Notes: a model not told the origin generated them from the letters alone. Positions 27,890-37,317 are shown, numbered from the stretch's first letter. The stretch is DNA of 64,000 bases from Actinobacillus delphinicola (GCF_900638385.1 NZ_LR134510.1:1674001-1738000), one strand, 5' to 3'. A program made the numbers and translations.

Positions 27890-27908
27890 GTTTTAGTGGA
27901 GAAAAATC

Positions 27909-28922
27909 TTATTTATAACCATTTGGATTGTTTTTTTGCCAATTCCAAGTGTCACGCATCATGGTGTTAAGGTCGCGTTCTGTTTTCCAGCCTAGTTTTT
28001 CCCACGCTTTTTTCGGATCAGCATAGCAAGTTGCGATATCACCAGGGCGACGTGGGGAGATTTGATAAGGTACGTCAACGTTATTTGCACTCATAAAGGC
28101 GTTGACCATATCCAGTACAGAATAACCTGTTCCTGTGCCTAAGTTATAAACATGGCAGCCTGCGTCAGTTGCGTGCGTTTCGAGCGCTTTTAAATGCCCA
28201 AGTGCAAGGTCAACGACGTGAATATAATCACGAACCCCTGTACCGTCTGGGGTTGGGTAGTCGTCGCCGAATATAGACAGTTTCGCTAATTTACCCACGG
28301 CAACTTGGCTGATGTATGGTAAAAGATTATTCGGGATACCATTTGGATCTTCACCGATTAAGCCACTTTCGTGCGCACCCACTGGATTGAAATAGCGGAG
28401 GATAACTGCGCTTAATTTCGGATTAGCTTTGCAGGTATCCATTAAAATACGTTCTACCATATATTTTGATGTGCCGTATGGATTAGTGGTACCGCCGACA
28501 GGGGAGTCTTCAGTAATTGGCACGATTTGTGGATCGCCGTAAACGGTTGCTGATGAGCTAAATACAATGCTATAAACGCTCGCACGGAGCATTTCTTCTA
28601 AAAGCACGATAGAGCCAGTTACGTTATTTTGGTAATATTCTAACGGTTTTTGTACGCTTTCACCGACAGCTTTAAGCCCTGCAAAATGGATAACGGACGT
28701 AATAGAATGTTCGGCAAAAATTTTGCGTAAAATGTCACGATCGAGAATATCGCCACGGTAGAAAGGCACTTTTTTTCCTGTAATTTGTGCCACACGGTCT
28801 AAAGATACTTCGCTTGAATTAGATAAATTATCCAATACGACAACCTCTAATCCCGCTTTCATTAATTCTACTAAAGTGTGCGAACCGATGTATCCCGCAC
28901 CGCCTGTAACCAGAATAGTCAT
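27909..28922 (-). CDS. galE: UDP-glucose 4-epimerase
   Basis: A 337-residue short-chain dehydrogenase-type epimerase interconverting UDP-glucose and UDP-galactose, used for lipooligosaccharide sugars and galactose use. NAD motif TGGAGYIG at 6-13; catalytic Ser124, Tyr149 and Lys153 (YGTSK). The ATG at 28922 has GTGAGG upstream; the frame extends four codons further to a GTG that is part of that site. No other gal genes are adjacent. Confidence 0.97.
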   Translation of the reverse strand: MTILVTGGAGYIGSHTLVELMKAGLEVVVLDNLSNSSEVSLDRVAQITGKKVPFYRGDILDRDILRKIFAEHSITSVIHFAGLKAVGESVQKPLEYYQNNVTGSIVLLEEMLRASVYSIVFSSSATVYGDPQIVPITEDSPVGGTTNPYGTSKYMVERILMDTCKANPKLSAVILRYFNPVGAHESGLIGEDPNGIPNNLLPYISQVAVGKLAKLSIFGDDYPTPDGTGVRDYIHVVDLALGHLKALETHATDAGCHVYNLGTGTGYSVLDMVNAFMSANNVDVPYQISPRRPGDIATCYADPKKAWEKLGWKTERDLNTMMRDTWNWQKNNPNGYK

Positions 28923-29027
28923 AATTAACCTCACGAAATAAAAACGAGGCTAGTTTTTAGGAAAAGCGAGGGCTTGTCAAGGAAAGAAGTGCCGTAACTT
29001 GATTTAGGCTAAAAATGTGAATTTGTT

Positions 29028-29056
29028 TTGCTTTTTTCCGTATTTCCCCTTATAAT
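29028..29056 (+). promoter_or_regulatory. Promoter of rplY
   Basis: TTGCTT at 29028-29033, a 17-nt spacer, and a perfect TATAAT at 29051-29056. Confidence 0.75.
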
Positions 29057-29064
29057 GCGTCGCT

Positions 29065-29117
29065 CAAAGCAAATGCTTTGACAAAATACGAGAAACCGCT
29101 GGGTCGCCTGCGGTTTT
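29065..29117 (+). ncRNA. rplY mRNA leader (candidate L25 autoregulatory structure)
   Basis: Two hairpins follow the promoter: CAAAGC / GCTTTG (29065-29080), then AAACCGC / GCGGTTT (29093-29099 and 29110-29116). The rplY leader of E. coli and relatives is known to form a two-hairpin L25 binding region, and this arrangement fits. The second stem is followed by TTATTTTT, so partial attenuation is also possible. Confidence 0.5.
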
Positions 29118-29150
29118 ATTTTTAAATTAATTTTATTAGAGAAAGCAAAA

Positions 29151-29438
29151 ATGGCATTTACATTTGAAGCAAAAACACGTACTGCGTATGGTAAGGGTGC
29201 GAGCCGCCGCCTACGTCACAATGGTGAATTCCCAGCAATCATCTACGGTGGTGAAGAAGCACCAGTTTCTATCATCTTAAACCACGATGAAGTAAACAAC
29301 GCACAAGCTCATGACAGCTTCTATAGCGAAGTTATTACTTTAGTTGTTGACGGTAAAGAAGTGCCTGTAAAAGTACAAGCAATGCAACGTCACCCATTCA
29401 AACCAAAACTAGTGCACATCGATTTCAAACGTGCTTAA
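29151..29438 (+). CDS. rplY: Ribosomal protein bL25
   Basis: A 95-residue single-domain bL25 that binds 5S rRNA in the large subunit ([13 protein letters not shown] near residue 10, [14 protein letters not shown] near the C terminus). The short form without the CTC extension, as in E. coli (94 aa). It has its own promoter, leader and terminator. Confidence 0.97.
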   Translation: MAFTFEAKTRTAYGKGASRRLRHNGEFPAIIYGGEEAPVSIILNHDEVNNAQAHDSFYSEVITLVVDGKEVPVKVQAMQRHPFKPKLVHIDFKRA

Positions 29439-29451
29439 TTTTTAGGTTGAG

Positions 29452-29481
29452 AAAAAACGCCAAAGCAATTTGGCGTTTTTT
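29452..29481 (+). terminator. Terminator after rplY
   Basis: ACGCCAAA, loop GCAA, TTTGGCGT with A-run before and seven T after. Confidence 0.92.
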
Positions 29482-29505
29482 TATGGCTAATAAAAAGGAG
29501 AAAAA

Positions 29506-30300
29506 ATGAAAATTGCGCTTGGCGTAGAATATCTTGGTGAAAAATATTACGGTTGGCAACGACAAGAGAAAGTCAGAAGTGTACAAGAAGAATTAGAAAA
29601 AGCCTTGTCTTTTGTTGCGAATGAGCCGATCGAAGTCTTTTGTGCAGGGCGCACTGATTCGGGCGTGCATGCGACAGGGCAGGTTGTGCATTTTGAAACT
29701 CAAGCAAACCGCCCAGAAAAAGCGTGGACATTTGGCACCAATGCGAATTTACCTGATGATATTGCTGTGCGTTGGGCAAAAATTGTCGATGAAGATTTTC
29801 ACGCACGCTTTAGTGCAACAGCACGCCGTTACCGCTACATTATTTTAAATCAAAAACAACGTGGTGCGATTTTATCTGCAGGCGTGACCCATTACCATTT
29901 GCCACTCGATCATCATAAAATGCACGAGGCAGCCCAAGCATTATTAGGCGAACGAGATTTTACTTCATTCCGTGCCGCACAATGTCAATCTAAAACCCCA
30001 TGGCGTAATGTGCATCATGTCAAAGTAACGCGCCACGGCGATTATATCGTAGTAGATATTCAAGCGAATGCGTTTTTACATCACATGGTGCGAAATATTG
30101 TCGGCAGTTTATTAGAAATTGGCGCAGGCAATAAACCAGTAGATTGGATGAAAACCTTATTAGAATTAAAAGATCGCTCTCAAGCTGCCCCGACAGCAAA
30201 AGCGAACGGATTATATTTAGTCAAAGCATTTTACCCTGAACATTTTCAATTACCAGAAATGCCACTTGGTCCATTATTCCTACCTGAAAACCTCGAATAA
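29506..30300 (+). CDS. truA: tRNA pseudouridine(38-40) synthase
   Basis: A 264-residue pseudouridine synthase modifying positions 38-40 of many tRNAs. The catalytic aspartate is Asp51 in [22 protein letters not shown] near 195 is the second family motif. Full-length. AAAAGGAGAAAA precedes the ATG. Confidence 0.96.
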   Translation: MKIALGVEYLGEKYYGWQRQEKVRSVQEELEKALSFVANEPIEVFCAGRTDSGVHATGQVVHFETQANRPEKAWTFGTNANLPDDIAVRWAKIVDEDFHARFSATARRYRYIILNQKQRGAILSAGVTHYHLPLDHHKMHEAAQALLGERDFTSFRAAQCQSKTPWRNVHHVKVTRHGDYIVVDIQANAFLHHMVRNIVGSLLEIGAGNKPVDWMKTLLELKDRSQAAPTAKANGLYLVKAFYPEHFQLPEMPLGPLFLPENLE

Positions 30301-30308
30301 AAGCAATT

Positions 30309-30350
30309 ACGCCCCTTTTTTCGTAAAAATTTTTATGATTTTGCGGGCGT
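30309..30350. repeat. Intergenic palindrome, copy 5
   Basis: Arms ACGCCC / GGGCGT around CGTAAAAATTTTTATGATTTT. Same design as copies at 15291 and 45601. It lies between truA and the ligase gene. Confidence 0.75.
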
Positions 30351-30423
30351 GATCGCATTTTTTCACTCAAAAAAAGATTTTTACTCTCTCATCGCTTTAA
30401 AGTATTTGTCTCGGAGGGAGAGT

Positions 30424-31248
30424 ATGAACAAATTATTTATTTTACTTATCATTAGCCTATGGGCGATGAAAATCTATTCGGTAACAGAACCATTGCCACC
30501 ACAACTCATGTTATTAAAGGTTTATCACGGACAATCTTTGCAAGGTTGGGTGATGAGCGAAAAACTAGATGGTGTGCGTGGTTATTGGACAGGCAAAGCA
30601 CTTTATAGTCGCCAGAAACGCGTATTGACCCCTCCGCCTTATTTCACCAAGCACTTTCCGCCGTTTGCGATTGACGGCGAGCTTTTTATTCAACGCCAAG
30701 CCTTTGATGAAGTATCTCGTATCGTACGTTCACAAGGAGATAAGGGTTGGTCTAAGATTAAATTAAACGTATTTGATGTACCGAATGCTCAAGGTGATTT
30801 ATTCCAACGGCTTGCTACGTTAAAACAGTATTTGCAAAAGCACCCCAATGCACCGATAAAAATTATCCCGCAAATTCCGATTCAATCAAAAACGCAGATG
30901 ATGACGTTTTTTCACCAAGTGGTGGATAATGGCGGAGAAGGTATTGTATTGCGTAATCCAAAATTGAATTATCAACATGGGCGGAGTGATCAAATTTTAA
31001 AATTTAAACCCTTACTAGATGACGAATGTAAAGTGATTGCCTATCGAGATGGGCGAGGAAAATATCAAGGCATGTTAGGATCGGTTATTTGCCAAAACCA
31101 ATATGGCACCTTTCGGATCGGTTCAGGATTTAGCGATAAAGAGCGCCAAAATCCACCACCAATAGGAACGGTCATTACCTATCAATATCGTGGTTTTACT
31201 AAAAAGGGATTACCTCGTTTTGCAACGTTTTATCGTATAAAATCATAG
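30424..31248 (+). CDS. ATP-dependent DNA ligase with signal peptide
   Basis: A 274-residue minimal ligase: adenylation motif I EKLDGVRG with nucleophile Lys47, DGELF (motif III) near 81, GEGIVLR (motif IV) near 177, KFKP (motif V) near 198, then an OB-fold. The first 19 residues form a hydrophobic signal sequence, as in the Haemophilus ATP ligase, so the enzyme is probably periplasmic and may act on DNA during uptake. The ATG at 30424 has CGGAGGGAGAG upstream; the longer frame from 30349 lies in the palindrome and is rejected. Confidence 0.9.
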   Translation: MNKLFILLIISLWAMKIYSVTEPLPPQLMLLKVYHGQSLQGWVMSEKLDGVRGYWTGKALYSRQKRVLTPPPYFTKHFPPFAIDGELFIQRQAFDEVSRIVRSQGDKGWSKIKLNVFDVPNAQGDLFQRLATLKQYLQKHPNAPIKIIPQIPIQSKTQMMTFFHQVVDNGGEGIVLRNPKLNYQHGRSDQILKFKPLLDDECKVIAYRDGRGKYQGMLGSVICQNQYGTFRIGSGFSDKERQNPPPIGTVITYQYRGFTKKGLPRFATFYRIKS

Positions 31249-31323
31249 AGATATTTTTATTCCTCCTTTGCATGAATTGGGTTACACTAGCCCAAAAAAT
31301 AATGATAATTGGAGGAAAGACAG

Positions 31324-31938
31324 ATGCAAAAATTCGGTTACGAGGATCTTACAATTTTGCGAGAAGAACCGCTTTATGATGGCTTTTTTAAACTAAAAAA
31401 GATTTACTTTAAGCATAAACTGTTTGCTGGCGGGGAAAGTGATATCGTTGTGCGTGAATTACTGATTAAAGGCGCAGCCGTTGCCGTTATTGCGTACGAT
31501 CCAATGCGTGATGAAGTGGTGATGGTGGAACAAGTGCGAATCGGTGCTTACGATCCAAAACTCAACAATTCACCATGGCTTTTAGAATTAATCGCAGGTA
31601 TGGTCAAAACTGGGGAAAGTCCAGAAGAAGTAGCAATTCGTGAAAGTGAAGAAGAGGCGGGCATTAAAGTTGAAAACCTCACCCATGCCCTTAGCGTATG
31701 GGACAGCCCAGGTGGCACGATAGAACGTATCCATATCCTAGCGGGCATGACCGATAGCACAACCGCTCAAGGTTTACATGGTTTAGCCGAAGAACACGAA
31801 GATATCCGTGTACATGTGTTGCCACGTGAAAAAGCCTACGAAATGGTAAGCAATGGTGAAATCGATAACTGTATCGCCGTGCTTGGTTTGCAATGGTTAC
31901 AATTAAATTATCAAAAATTAATCCAAGCTTGGGGATAA
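31324..31938 (+). CDS. nudF: ADP-ribose pyrophosphatase (Nudix)
   Basis: A 204-residue Nudix hydrolase splitting ADP-ribose to AMP and ribose-5-phosphate. The Nudix box runs from Gly92 to Gly113 with Glu98, Arg106, Glu107, Glu110 and Glu111. The ATG at 31324 follows TTGGAGGAAAGACAG; the TTG inside that site is not the start. Upstream of cpdA, as in E. coli (nudF-yqiB-cpdA). Confidence 0.93.
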   Translation: MQKFGYEDLTILREEPLYDGFFKLKKIYFKHKLFAGGESDIVVRELLIKGAAVAVIAYDPMRDEVVMVEQVRIGAYDPKLNNSPWLLELIAGMVKTGESPEEVAIRESEEEAGIKVENLTHALSVWDSPGGTIERIHILAGMTDSTTAQGLHGLAEEHEDIRVHVLPREKAYEMVSNGEIDNCIAVLGLQWLQLNYQKLIQAWG

Positions 31939-32149
31939 TTTTTACGAGTTGTATTTTTATTTAGCAAAATCAAGTTATTTTTAATTTTAAGCGTCATAAA
32001 ATGTATGTAAAAAGTGTGAAGTACGTCATATTTTTTTAACAAAATTGTTTAAAAAATATGAAGCTGTTAACATTTTTGAACATTTGTGAGTGCATTTAAA
32101 GAGAAAAATTTGTACCTTATGCACAGCTAATCAAAAGAGGAAAAAAACG

Positions 32150-32980
32150 TTGAGTGACGCTTATCAACATAATATCGATTCAGATGCCGTAAAATTTATT
32201 CAAATAACCGATCCCCATCTTTTTGAAGATGAAAGTAGTGCGTTATTGGGAATGAATACGTCGGATTCTTTTTCACAAGTTTTAAAAGAAGTGGTAGCGG
32301 ATACTTTCCCTTACGAATGCGTACTTGCAACAGGTGATTTGGTGCAAGATCGTGCGAAGAAAAGCTATGAGCGTTTTTGTCAGCAAATTAAATCACTCAA
32401 TAAACCTATCTTTTGGACAACAGGCAACCACGATTATTTACCCGATATGCACGAAGTATTGGGGCAGTACCCTGATTATATTTTTCCACACAAACATATT
32501 CTCATGGGTAAACACTGGCAAGTTTTACTTTTAGATAGCCAGGTTTATGGTGTGCCATACGGACGCTTAAGCCCGTGCCAATTAGCATGGCTTGATCAGA
32601 AACTCTATCAAAATCCAGAACGTTATACCTTGGTGGTTTTTCATCATCATATTATTTCGACTGATTCCGCATGGCTCGATCAGCACAATTTGCGTAATGT
32701 ATATGATTTATTAACGATCTTGAAAAAATACCCTAATGTAAAAGGGATTCTCGGCGGGCATATCCATCAAAGTATGGATAAAATGTGGGAAGGTTATCGT
32801 GTGATGTCCACACCATCAACTTGTATTCAATTTAAACCCGCTAACCATAAGTTTAAACTTGACGAACTTCAGCCCGGCTGGCGCGAAGTCACCCTCCACG
32901 CAAATGGCGATATTGAAACCCAAGTTAAACGCGTCCAACAAAAAACGTTCCTCCCGAATCTGTTAGGGGAAGGGTATTAG
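32150..32980 (+). CDS. cpdA: 3',5'-cyclic-AMP phosphodiesterase
   Basis: A 276-residue class III phosphodiesterase that lowers cAMP. Dinuclear metal motifs: DPH (Asp21, His23), GDLVQD (Asp63), GNHD (Asn93, His94), HHH near 164 and GHIH near 204. I place the start at TTG 32150, with AGAGGAAAA nine nt upstream, because it matches family length. The frame is open to a GTG at 32090 that lacks a ribosome site. In Haemophilus this enzyme tunes CRP-dependent competence and sugar use; the CRP-type site at 10045 would be one target. Confidence 0.9.
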   Translation: MSDAYQHNIDSDAVKFIQITDPHLFEDESSALLGMNTSDSFSQVLKEVVADTFPYECVLATGDLVQDRAKKSYERFCQQIKSLNKPIFWTTGNHDYLPDMHEVLGQYPDYIFPHKHILMGKHWQVLLLDSQVYGVPYGRLSPCQLAWLDQKLYQNPERYTLVVFHHHIISTDSAWLDQHNLRNVYDLLTILKKYPNVKGILGGHIHQSMDKMWEGYRVMSTPSTCIQFKPANHKFKLDELQPGWREVTLHANGDIETQVKRVQQKTFLPNLLGEGY

Positions 32981-33008
32981 AATTATCTTAAAGCACTCAA
33001 ATAGAATA

Positions 33009-33045
33009 AAAGGCTAATGACTGTTAAGCAACCATTAGCCTTTTT
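33009..33045. terminator. Bidirectional terminator between cpdA and bioY
   Basis: GGCTAATG (33012-33019) and CATTAGCC (33033-33040) with A- and T-runs outside the stem; serves cpdA and, from the other side, bioY. Confidence 0.85.
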
Positions 33046-33069
33046 CGTTTCTAATATTAAGCAAAGTTT

Positions 33070-33645
33070 TTATTGCATTTTTTCATCAAGTTTTTTACTG
33101 AGTTTATAAGCACCCGATACGGTAAAACTTGCGATAAGGGCTTTGAGTAAACCACCAGCAATAAATGGGGTGAAACCATATTCAAGGACTTTATCCGCAG
33201 GGACGAAGAATGAAAGTTGGAATAATCCAAAAACGAAAGTAGTTGCAGAGGCAATGATTGCGATAAAAAATGCGGCCATTGGGTAATTTAAAATGCCTTT
33301 GTCAGAAAAATAGCCTAGAATATAAGCAGTCGCTAAGAAACCATATAAATAGCCCCCCGTAGGTCCAAAGAAAGCAGCAATGCCACTGCTACCATTTGCA
33401 AAGACAGGTAAGCCAAGGGCACCTTCTAATAAGTAGAGTGCGACACTGGCAACCCCTGCACGTTTGCCAAATGCAAAACCAACAATGGTTACACCAAGGG
33501 TTTGTCCTGTAATGGGGACGGGTTGAAGTGGGATAGAAACTTGGGCTAATAAGGCAATAAATAGCGAACCAATGATCGCCTTAATTGCCGTGACTTTCAG
33601 GCTGTTATCAATAAAGAAAAATTTTGTTTGTTGAATAATCATCAT
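33070..33645 (-). CDS. bioY: Biotin transporter BioY (ECF S component)
   Basis: A 191-residue membrane protein with about six hydrophobic helices and the family segments PITGQTLGV (about 46-54) and GPTGGYLYGF (about 94-103). It binds biotin in the membrane and works alone or with an ECF energising module. The start at 33645 (two ATGs in a row, TAAGAG upstream) gives normal length; the 13 codons further upstream are not typical. It is divergent from a BPL_N protein gene 67 nt away. I see no BirA operator. Confidence 0.93.
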   Translation of the reverse strand: MMIIQQTKFFFIDNSLKVTAIKAIIGSLFIALLAQVSIPLQPVPITGQTLGVTIVGFAFGKRAGVASVALYLLEGALGLPVFANGSSGIAAFFGPTGGYLYGFLATAYILGYFSDKGILNYPMAAFFIAIIASATTFVFGLFQLSFFVPADKVLEYGFTPFIAGGLLKALIASFTVSGAYKLSKKLDEKMQ

Positions 33646-33712
33646 AAGTATAACTCTTAGTTGAAAATAGAATAAAAATCGCACTATAAATGAGATTTAG
33701 AAGAAAATAAAG

Positions 33713-34483
33713 ATGTTAGCAAAAGAATATTTTATCGCCATATATAACGATGAGGGCGTGGGTAACTTAGGTTTTACCTCTTTGTTTGCCGTAGCAGCAG
33801 AAAAACTTCGCATAGCAAGTTGCGGCTTGGGGCGTTTTCACCTATCACCAATTTCGGCAAAACAAATTTTGCAAGGCGAGTTGCACCGTTATCAGGCACT
33901 GATTGTCGGTGGTGGGGCGGATTTGCCATATTTAAATGCTTTGGGGCAGATGGGGTGTGAAAAAATTGTGCAGTTTGTCGCACAAGGTGGGCATTATCTT
34001 GGGATTTGTGCAGGAGCGTATTTTGCGTGTGATCATATTGATTTTACGGGTGAAAATAGCCGAATCGTCGGGGAGCGTTATCTAAAATTTTTTCCTGGAT
34101 GTGGAAAAGGCGCATTCGCGGAATTAGCACATCATCGCCTTTATGATGGCAGTAGCGATTGCCAAAAGATGATTCAGATCATCGATTCGCATGGGAATGC
34201 CATGCAAGCTTTATATTACGGAGGCTGTGGCTTTGTGGGCGATTCTGCAAAAGTTGATCGTCACTTTTTCTATCCCAATGGTTTGCCTGCCGTGATTTCA
34301 GGGCAATGGGGGAAGGGAAGTTTTCTACTATCAGGTGTGCATTTTGAATACGATAGTGAAAGTTATCGTTGTACTCAGGGCATAAATACGGTGAACAAAC
34401 AGCAGATTTATGCCGCCTTGCAGAATGGAAAGTATGGCGAGGCTATTTGGCAAAAGGTGGCGAAATTAATTTGCAAAGAATAA
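33713..34483 (+). CDS. BPL_N domain protein (glutamine-amidotransferase-like)
   Basis: A 256-residue protein resembling the N-terminal amidotransferase-like domain of eukaryotic biotin-protein ligases (BPL_N): VGGGADLPY near 65-73, the nucleophile elbow GICAGAYFA with Cys99, and GSGxHFE-like SGVHFEYD near 219-226. No biotinyl-lysine ligase domain is attached. Divergent pairing with bioY suggests a biotin-related role, but the reaction is not known to me. Confidence 0.82.
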   Translation: MLAKEYFIAIYNDEGVGNLGFTSLFAVAAEKLRIASCGLGRFHLSPISAKQILQGELHRYQALIVGGGADLPYLNALGQMGCEKIVQFVAQGGHYLGICAGAYFACDHIDFTGENSRIVGERYLKFFPGCGKGAFAELAHHRLYDGSSDCQKMIQIIDSHGNAMQALYYGGCGFVGDSAKVDRHFFYPNGLPAVISGQWGKGSFLLSGVHFEYDSESYRCTQGINTVNKQQIYAALQNGKYGEAIWQKVAKLICKE

Positions 34484-34514
34484 GGTTGCGTGAATCTTTA
34501 TCTTCGTTAAAAAA

Positions 34515-34545
34515 GAAAAGCGATGCCCACGAGCATCGCTTTTTT
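34515..34545. terminator. Bidirectional terminator
   Basis: AAAGCGATGC and GCATCGCTTT around CCACGA, with A-run and T-run. Serves the BPL_N gene and the convergent ABC transporter operon. Confidence 0.9.
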
Positions 34546-34572
34546 ACGCCCTGATTTTCGGGAAAATTTATA
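34545..34572. repeat. Half copy of the intergenic palindrome
   Basis: TACGCCCTGATTTTC then GGAAAATTTATA: left arm and core of the family without the right arm, next to the terminator. Confidence 0.5.
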
Positions 34573-34580
34573 TAATAACC

Positions 34581-35330
34581 TTATTTCGCACGTAATTGCT
34601 TTAAGAAAGCTTGTGTGCGTTCGTGTTGTGGGTTATGGAATAAATCTTGTGGCGCACCTTGTTCTACGATATGCCCTTTATCCATCACAATCACGGTATC
34701 TGCGACATCTAAAGCGAATTTAATCTCATGCGTCACCACAACCATCGTCCAACCTTCTTTTGCAAGGGTTTTCATGGTATTTAACACTTCTTGCACGAGT
34801 TCTGGATCAAGGGCAGAAGTCGGTTCGTCAAATAGCATCAATTCAGGTTTAATCGCCAATGCACGCGCGATACCAACACGTTGTTGTTGTCCGCCAGAAA
34901 GCTGGTAAGGATAAAGATCTTTTTTATCCGCTAAACCCACTTTCGCAAGCAGTTGTTCTGCTTCTTTTTGGACAGTTTTGGCATCACGTTTCTGGACTTG
35001 AATAGGACCTTCAGTCACATTTTGCAATGCGGTTTTATTCGGGAAAAGGTTATATTGTTGGAAAACCATGCCCGATTTACGACGCAACGCTAAAATCTCT
35101 TTACTACCATGCTTTTTAGCAAAATCAAAAAGAAGTGGGGCATTATCTTCAAATTCAATCGTTCCTTGTTCTGGAATTTCTAGGGCATTCAAACAGCGTA
35201 AAAATGTGGTTTTACCTGAACCAGAAGGACCAAGGATAACGACAACTTGCCCCTTTTTAATATCAAGATCGATACCTTTTAGCACTTTATTTTCGCCAAA
35301 AGTTTTATGAATATTACGAACTTTAATCAT
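34581..35330 (-). CDS. Amino-acid ABC transporter ATP-binding protein
   Basis: A 249-residue GlnQ/HisP-type ATPase: Walker [10 protein letters not shown] (34-42), signature LSGGQQQR near 138, Walker [13 protein letters not shown] near 160, H-loop VVTHE near 197. It powers import by the permease at 35351. The ATG at 35330 has AAGGA eight nt upstream; a TTG one codon earlier is not needed. Last gene of a three-gene operon. Confidence 0.93.
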   Translation of the reverse strand: MIKVRNIHKTFGENKVLKGIDLDIKKGQVVVILGPSGSGKTTFLRCLNALEIPEQGTIEFEDNAPLLFDFAKKHGSKEILALRRKSGMVFQQYNLFPNKTALQNVTEGPIQVQKRDAKTVQKEAEQLLAKVGLADKKDLYPYQLSGGQQQRVGIARALAIKPELMLFDEPTSALDPELVQEVLNTMKTLAKEGWTMVVVTHEIKFALDVADTVIVMDKGHIVEQGAPQDLFHNPQHERTQAFLKQLRAK

Positions 35331-35350
35331 CAATCAATTCCTTCTCAATA

Positions 35351-36064
35351 TTAAGAGGCAAAGCAATTTAAGCGTTTTTCAATACGCGCTTGAATTAAGA
35401 ATAAAACAAAGCAGAAACACCAGTAAATCGCTGCAGCTTCAATGTAAACAGGCAAGAAGTCGTATGACATATTTGCCATTTGTTGTGCTACACGGAACAT
35501 TTCTGTTACGGTAACGATTGACGCAAGTGATGTTTCTTTAAATAAACCGATAAAGGTATTACTGAGCGGTGGAATCGCTACCTTGATAGCTTGTGGAGCA
35601 ATAATGCGACGGAAAGTCTGCATATAGCTCATACCAATACTATATCCCGCTTCCCATTGTCCTTTTGGAACAGAAGTAATTGCTGCACGCACAATTTCAG
35701 AACCATACGCCCCGATATTTAAAGAAAAACCGATAATTGCAGCAGGGATAGGATCAATAAAAATATTTAATGCAGGTAATCCGTAGAAAACAATAACTAA
35801 TTGTACGAGTAATGGCGTACCACGGATAATAGACACATACCCTTTGACTAAACTATATAAAAGCCCGTGGAAGAACCCTTTGACTGGGGTAACACGTACT
35901 AAAGCGACTAAAACAGCAATAATCATTCCACAAATAAAGGAAACGATAGCGAGTGGAATTGATACCATTACCGCTGCTTTAACCATCGGAAGAAAGGCAT
36001 CAGTGACCAAAGCAACCCGTGCATCGGTCATAAAAGGTAAACTATGTAATAAACTATTTAACAC
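35351..36064 (-). CDS. Amino-acid ABC transporter permease
   Basis: A 237-residue HisM/GlnP-type permease with about five membrane helices and the EAA loop (KGQWEAGYSIGM, FRRIIAPQA). The GTG at 36064 (GGAAAG upstream) gives LNSLLHSLPFMTDAR, the normal N terminus of Haemophilus relatives, and overlaps the stop of the binding-protein gene by 11 nt, implying coupled translation. An internal ATG at 36031 is the alternative. Confidence 0.9.
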   Translation of the reverse strand: MLNSLLHSLPFMTDARVALVTDAFLPMVKAAVMVSIPLAIVSFICGMIIAVLVALVRVTPVKGFFHGLLYSLVKGYVSIIRGTPLLVQLVIVFYGLPALNIFIDPIPAAIIGFSLNIGAYGSEIVRAAITSVPKGQWEAGYSIGMSYMQTFRRIIAPQAIKVAIPPLSNTFIGLFKETSLASIVTVTEMFRVAQQMANMSYDFLPVYIEAAAIYWCFCFVLFLIQARIEKRLNCFAS

Positions 36065-36827
36065 TAATATCTTTCCCGAAAAATTCAATACCAAGTTGTT
36101 TTAATGTGCCATCTTTGCGAAGTTCTTCAAGCGCAGCATTAATTTTTTCAAGCGCTTGTTCGTTTCCTTTATTTAAACCAAAACCGACAGCACGTTTGTC
36201 TGGTGATGCCCATACAATTTTATAAGGCGCATTTGGGTGTTGTTTTAAATAATCTAAAACAGATAAAGAATCGTTAAAGGTGAGATCAGCACGTTTTTGA
36301 CCGATGAGTGTGAGAGCCATTGCCATACCATCAACTGGAACGATGATTGCACCATATTGTTGTGCAACTTCGCCGTAATGTGAATTTAATGCAGATGCAG
36401 CACGTTTTCCTTTAATATCATTTAACCCTTTAATGGAATTTTCATCTTTGCGGGTAACTAACACATCACTTGAATAGTCATAAGGAGCTGATTTATCAAA
36501 AGTTGCTCGGCGTGCAGGCGTGGTGAGTGAAATTTGGTTGGCAACCATATCAAAACGACCTGATTTTAACCCTGCAAGCATGCCACTCCATTCGGTTTCA
36601 CGAAAATCTACTTTTACGCCTAATTTTTTTGCGACAGCACGTGTCACTTCTACATCATAGCCAGTTAATTTGCCATCTGCATTATGGTAAGTAAACGGTT
36701 TGTACGTTCCTTCCGTTCCTACCACGATAGTGCCGTGATCATTAATACGATCGATAAGGCTACTTTGTGCAAAAGCTGGCACAGCGACAGCGACCGCTAC
36801 TGAGGTTAATAAAAGTTTTTTAAACAT
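36054..36827 (-). CDS. Amino-acid ABC transporter periplasmic binding protein
   Basis: A 257-residue SBP_bac_3 protein with signal peptide (FKKLLLTSVAVAVAVPAFA, cleavage before Gln). GTEGTYKPFTYH and the ligand-pocket Arg in LTTPARRATFDKS fit polar amino-acid or cystine binding; the exact ligand is not determinable. The ATG at 36827 follows ATAGGAGC; the seven upstream codons are not signal-like. First gene of the operon. Confidence 0.92.
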   Translation of the reverse strand: MFKKLLLTSVAVAVAVPAFAQSSLIDRINDHGTIVVGTEGTYKPFTYHNADGKLTGYDVEVTRAVAKKLGVKVDFRETEWSGMLAGLKSGRFDMVANQISLTTPARRATFDKSAPYDYSSDVLVTRKDENSIKGLNDIKGKRAASALNSHYGEVAQQYGAIIVPVDGMAMALTLIGQKRADLTFNDSLSVLDYLKQHPNAPYKIVWASPDKRAVGFGLNKGNEQALEKINAALEELRKDGTLKQLGIEFFGKDISVK

Positions 36828-37256
36828 AAAAGCTCCTATAACAATCAAAAAATAAAAAGTGTAGGCATTTTAAAGGGAAGATTGGAAACATGTCAATATA
36901 CTAGGGGGGAGTTTATAAAAATAACTGAATAAAATGCCTAAATATTACTTATTTGGTAGGATATTAGATAACTCAATCGTGTTATTTTACAAATAGTTAA
37001 TTTAAATTTAACCGAATAATAATAGAAAAAATACATAATGTTACATCTTTTAGTAAAAGAAAAGAGTGACCTGAAAGCATTCAATAAATCAGCAATATTT
37101 ATCAAATATTTTTTTAAATAGGGGACGTTTTCTATGTGTTTTTGCAGGATAATTCTGGTCGTGATAAGCCTATTTTTTCAAAATTTCTCACTAAAATGCT
37201 TAGCGAACTACTGGTACATTTAGATTAAGAAACGCTAATGTAGGGCAGAAAAATAA
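36828..37256. other. Non-coding region upstream of the ABC transporter operon
   Basis: About 430 nt of AT-rich sequence with no convincing gene. It must carry the promoter of the transporter operon, but I could not choose a -35/-10 pair. A 29-codon open frame at 37135 has no ribosome site and is ignored. Confidence 0.5.
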
Positions 37257-37296
37257 TAAAAAAACCGCACCTTTTTAAGAAGGTTGCGGTTTTTAT
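37257..37296. terminator. Terminator after ttcA
   Basis: AAAAACCGCACCTT and AAGGTTGCGGTTTTT form a stem with one bulge and runs of A/T on both sides. The arms resemble a degraded ACCGCACTT uptake-sequence pair. Confidence 0.8.
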
Positions 37297-37317
37297 GTTG
37301 TCGTAATTTTGTAGAAA

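Noticed and set aside
24335-27908. CRISPR-like array or IS element in the repeat-rich immunity cluster
   Set aside because: Repeats are duplicated genes, terminators and palindromes with irregular spacing; no transposase and no regular spacers.
37135-37224. 29-codon frame MCFCRIILVVISLFF, possible small membrane peptide
   Set aside because: No ribosome site and no promoter recognised; length is within chance for AT-rich DNA.
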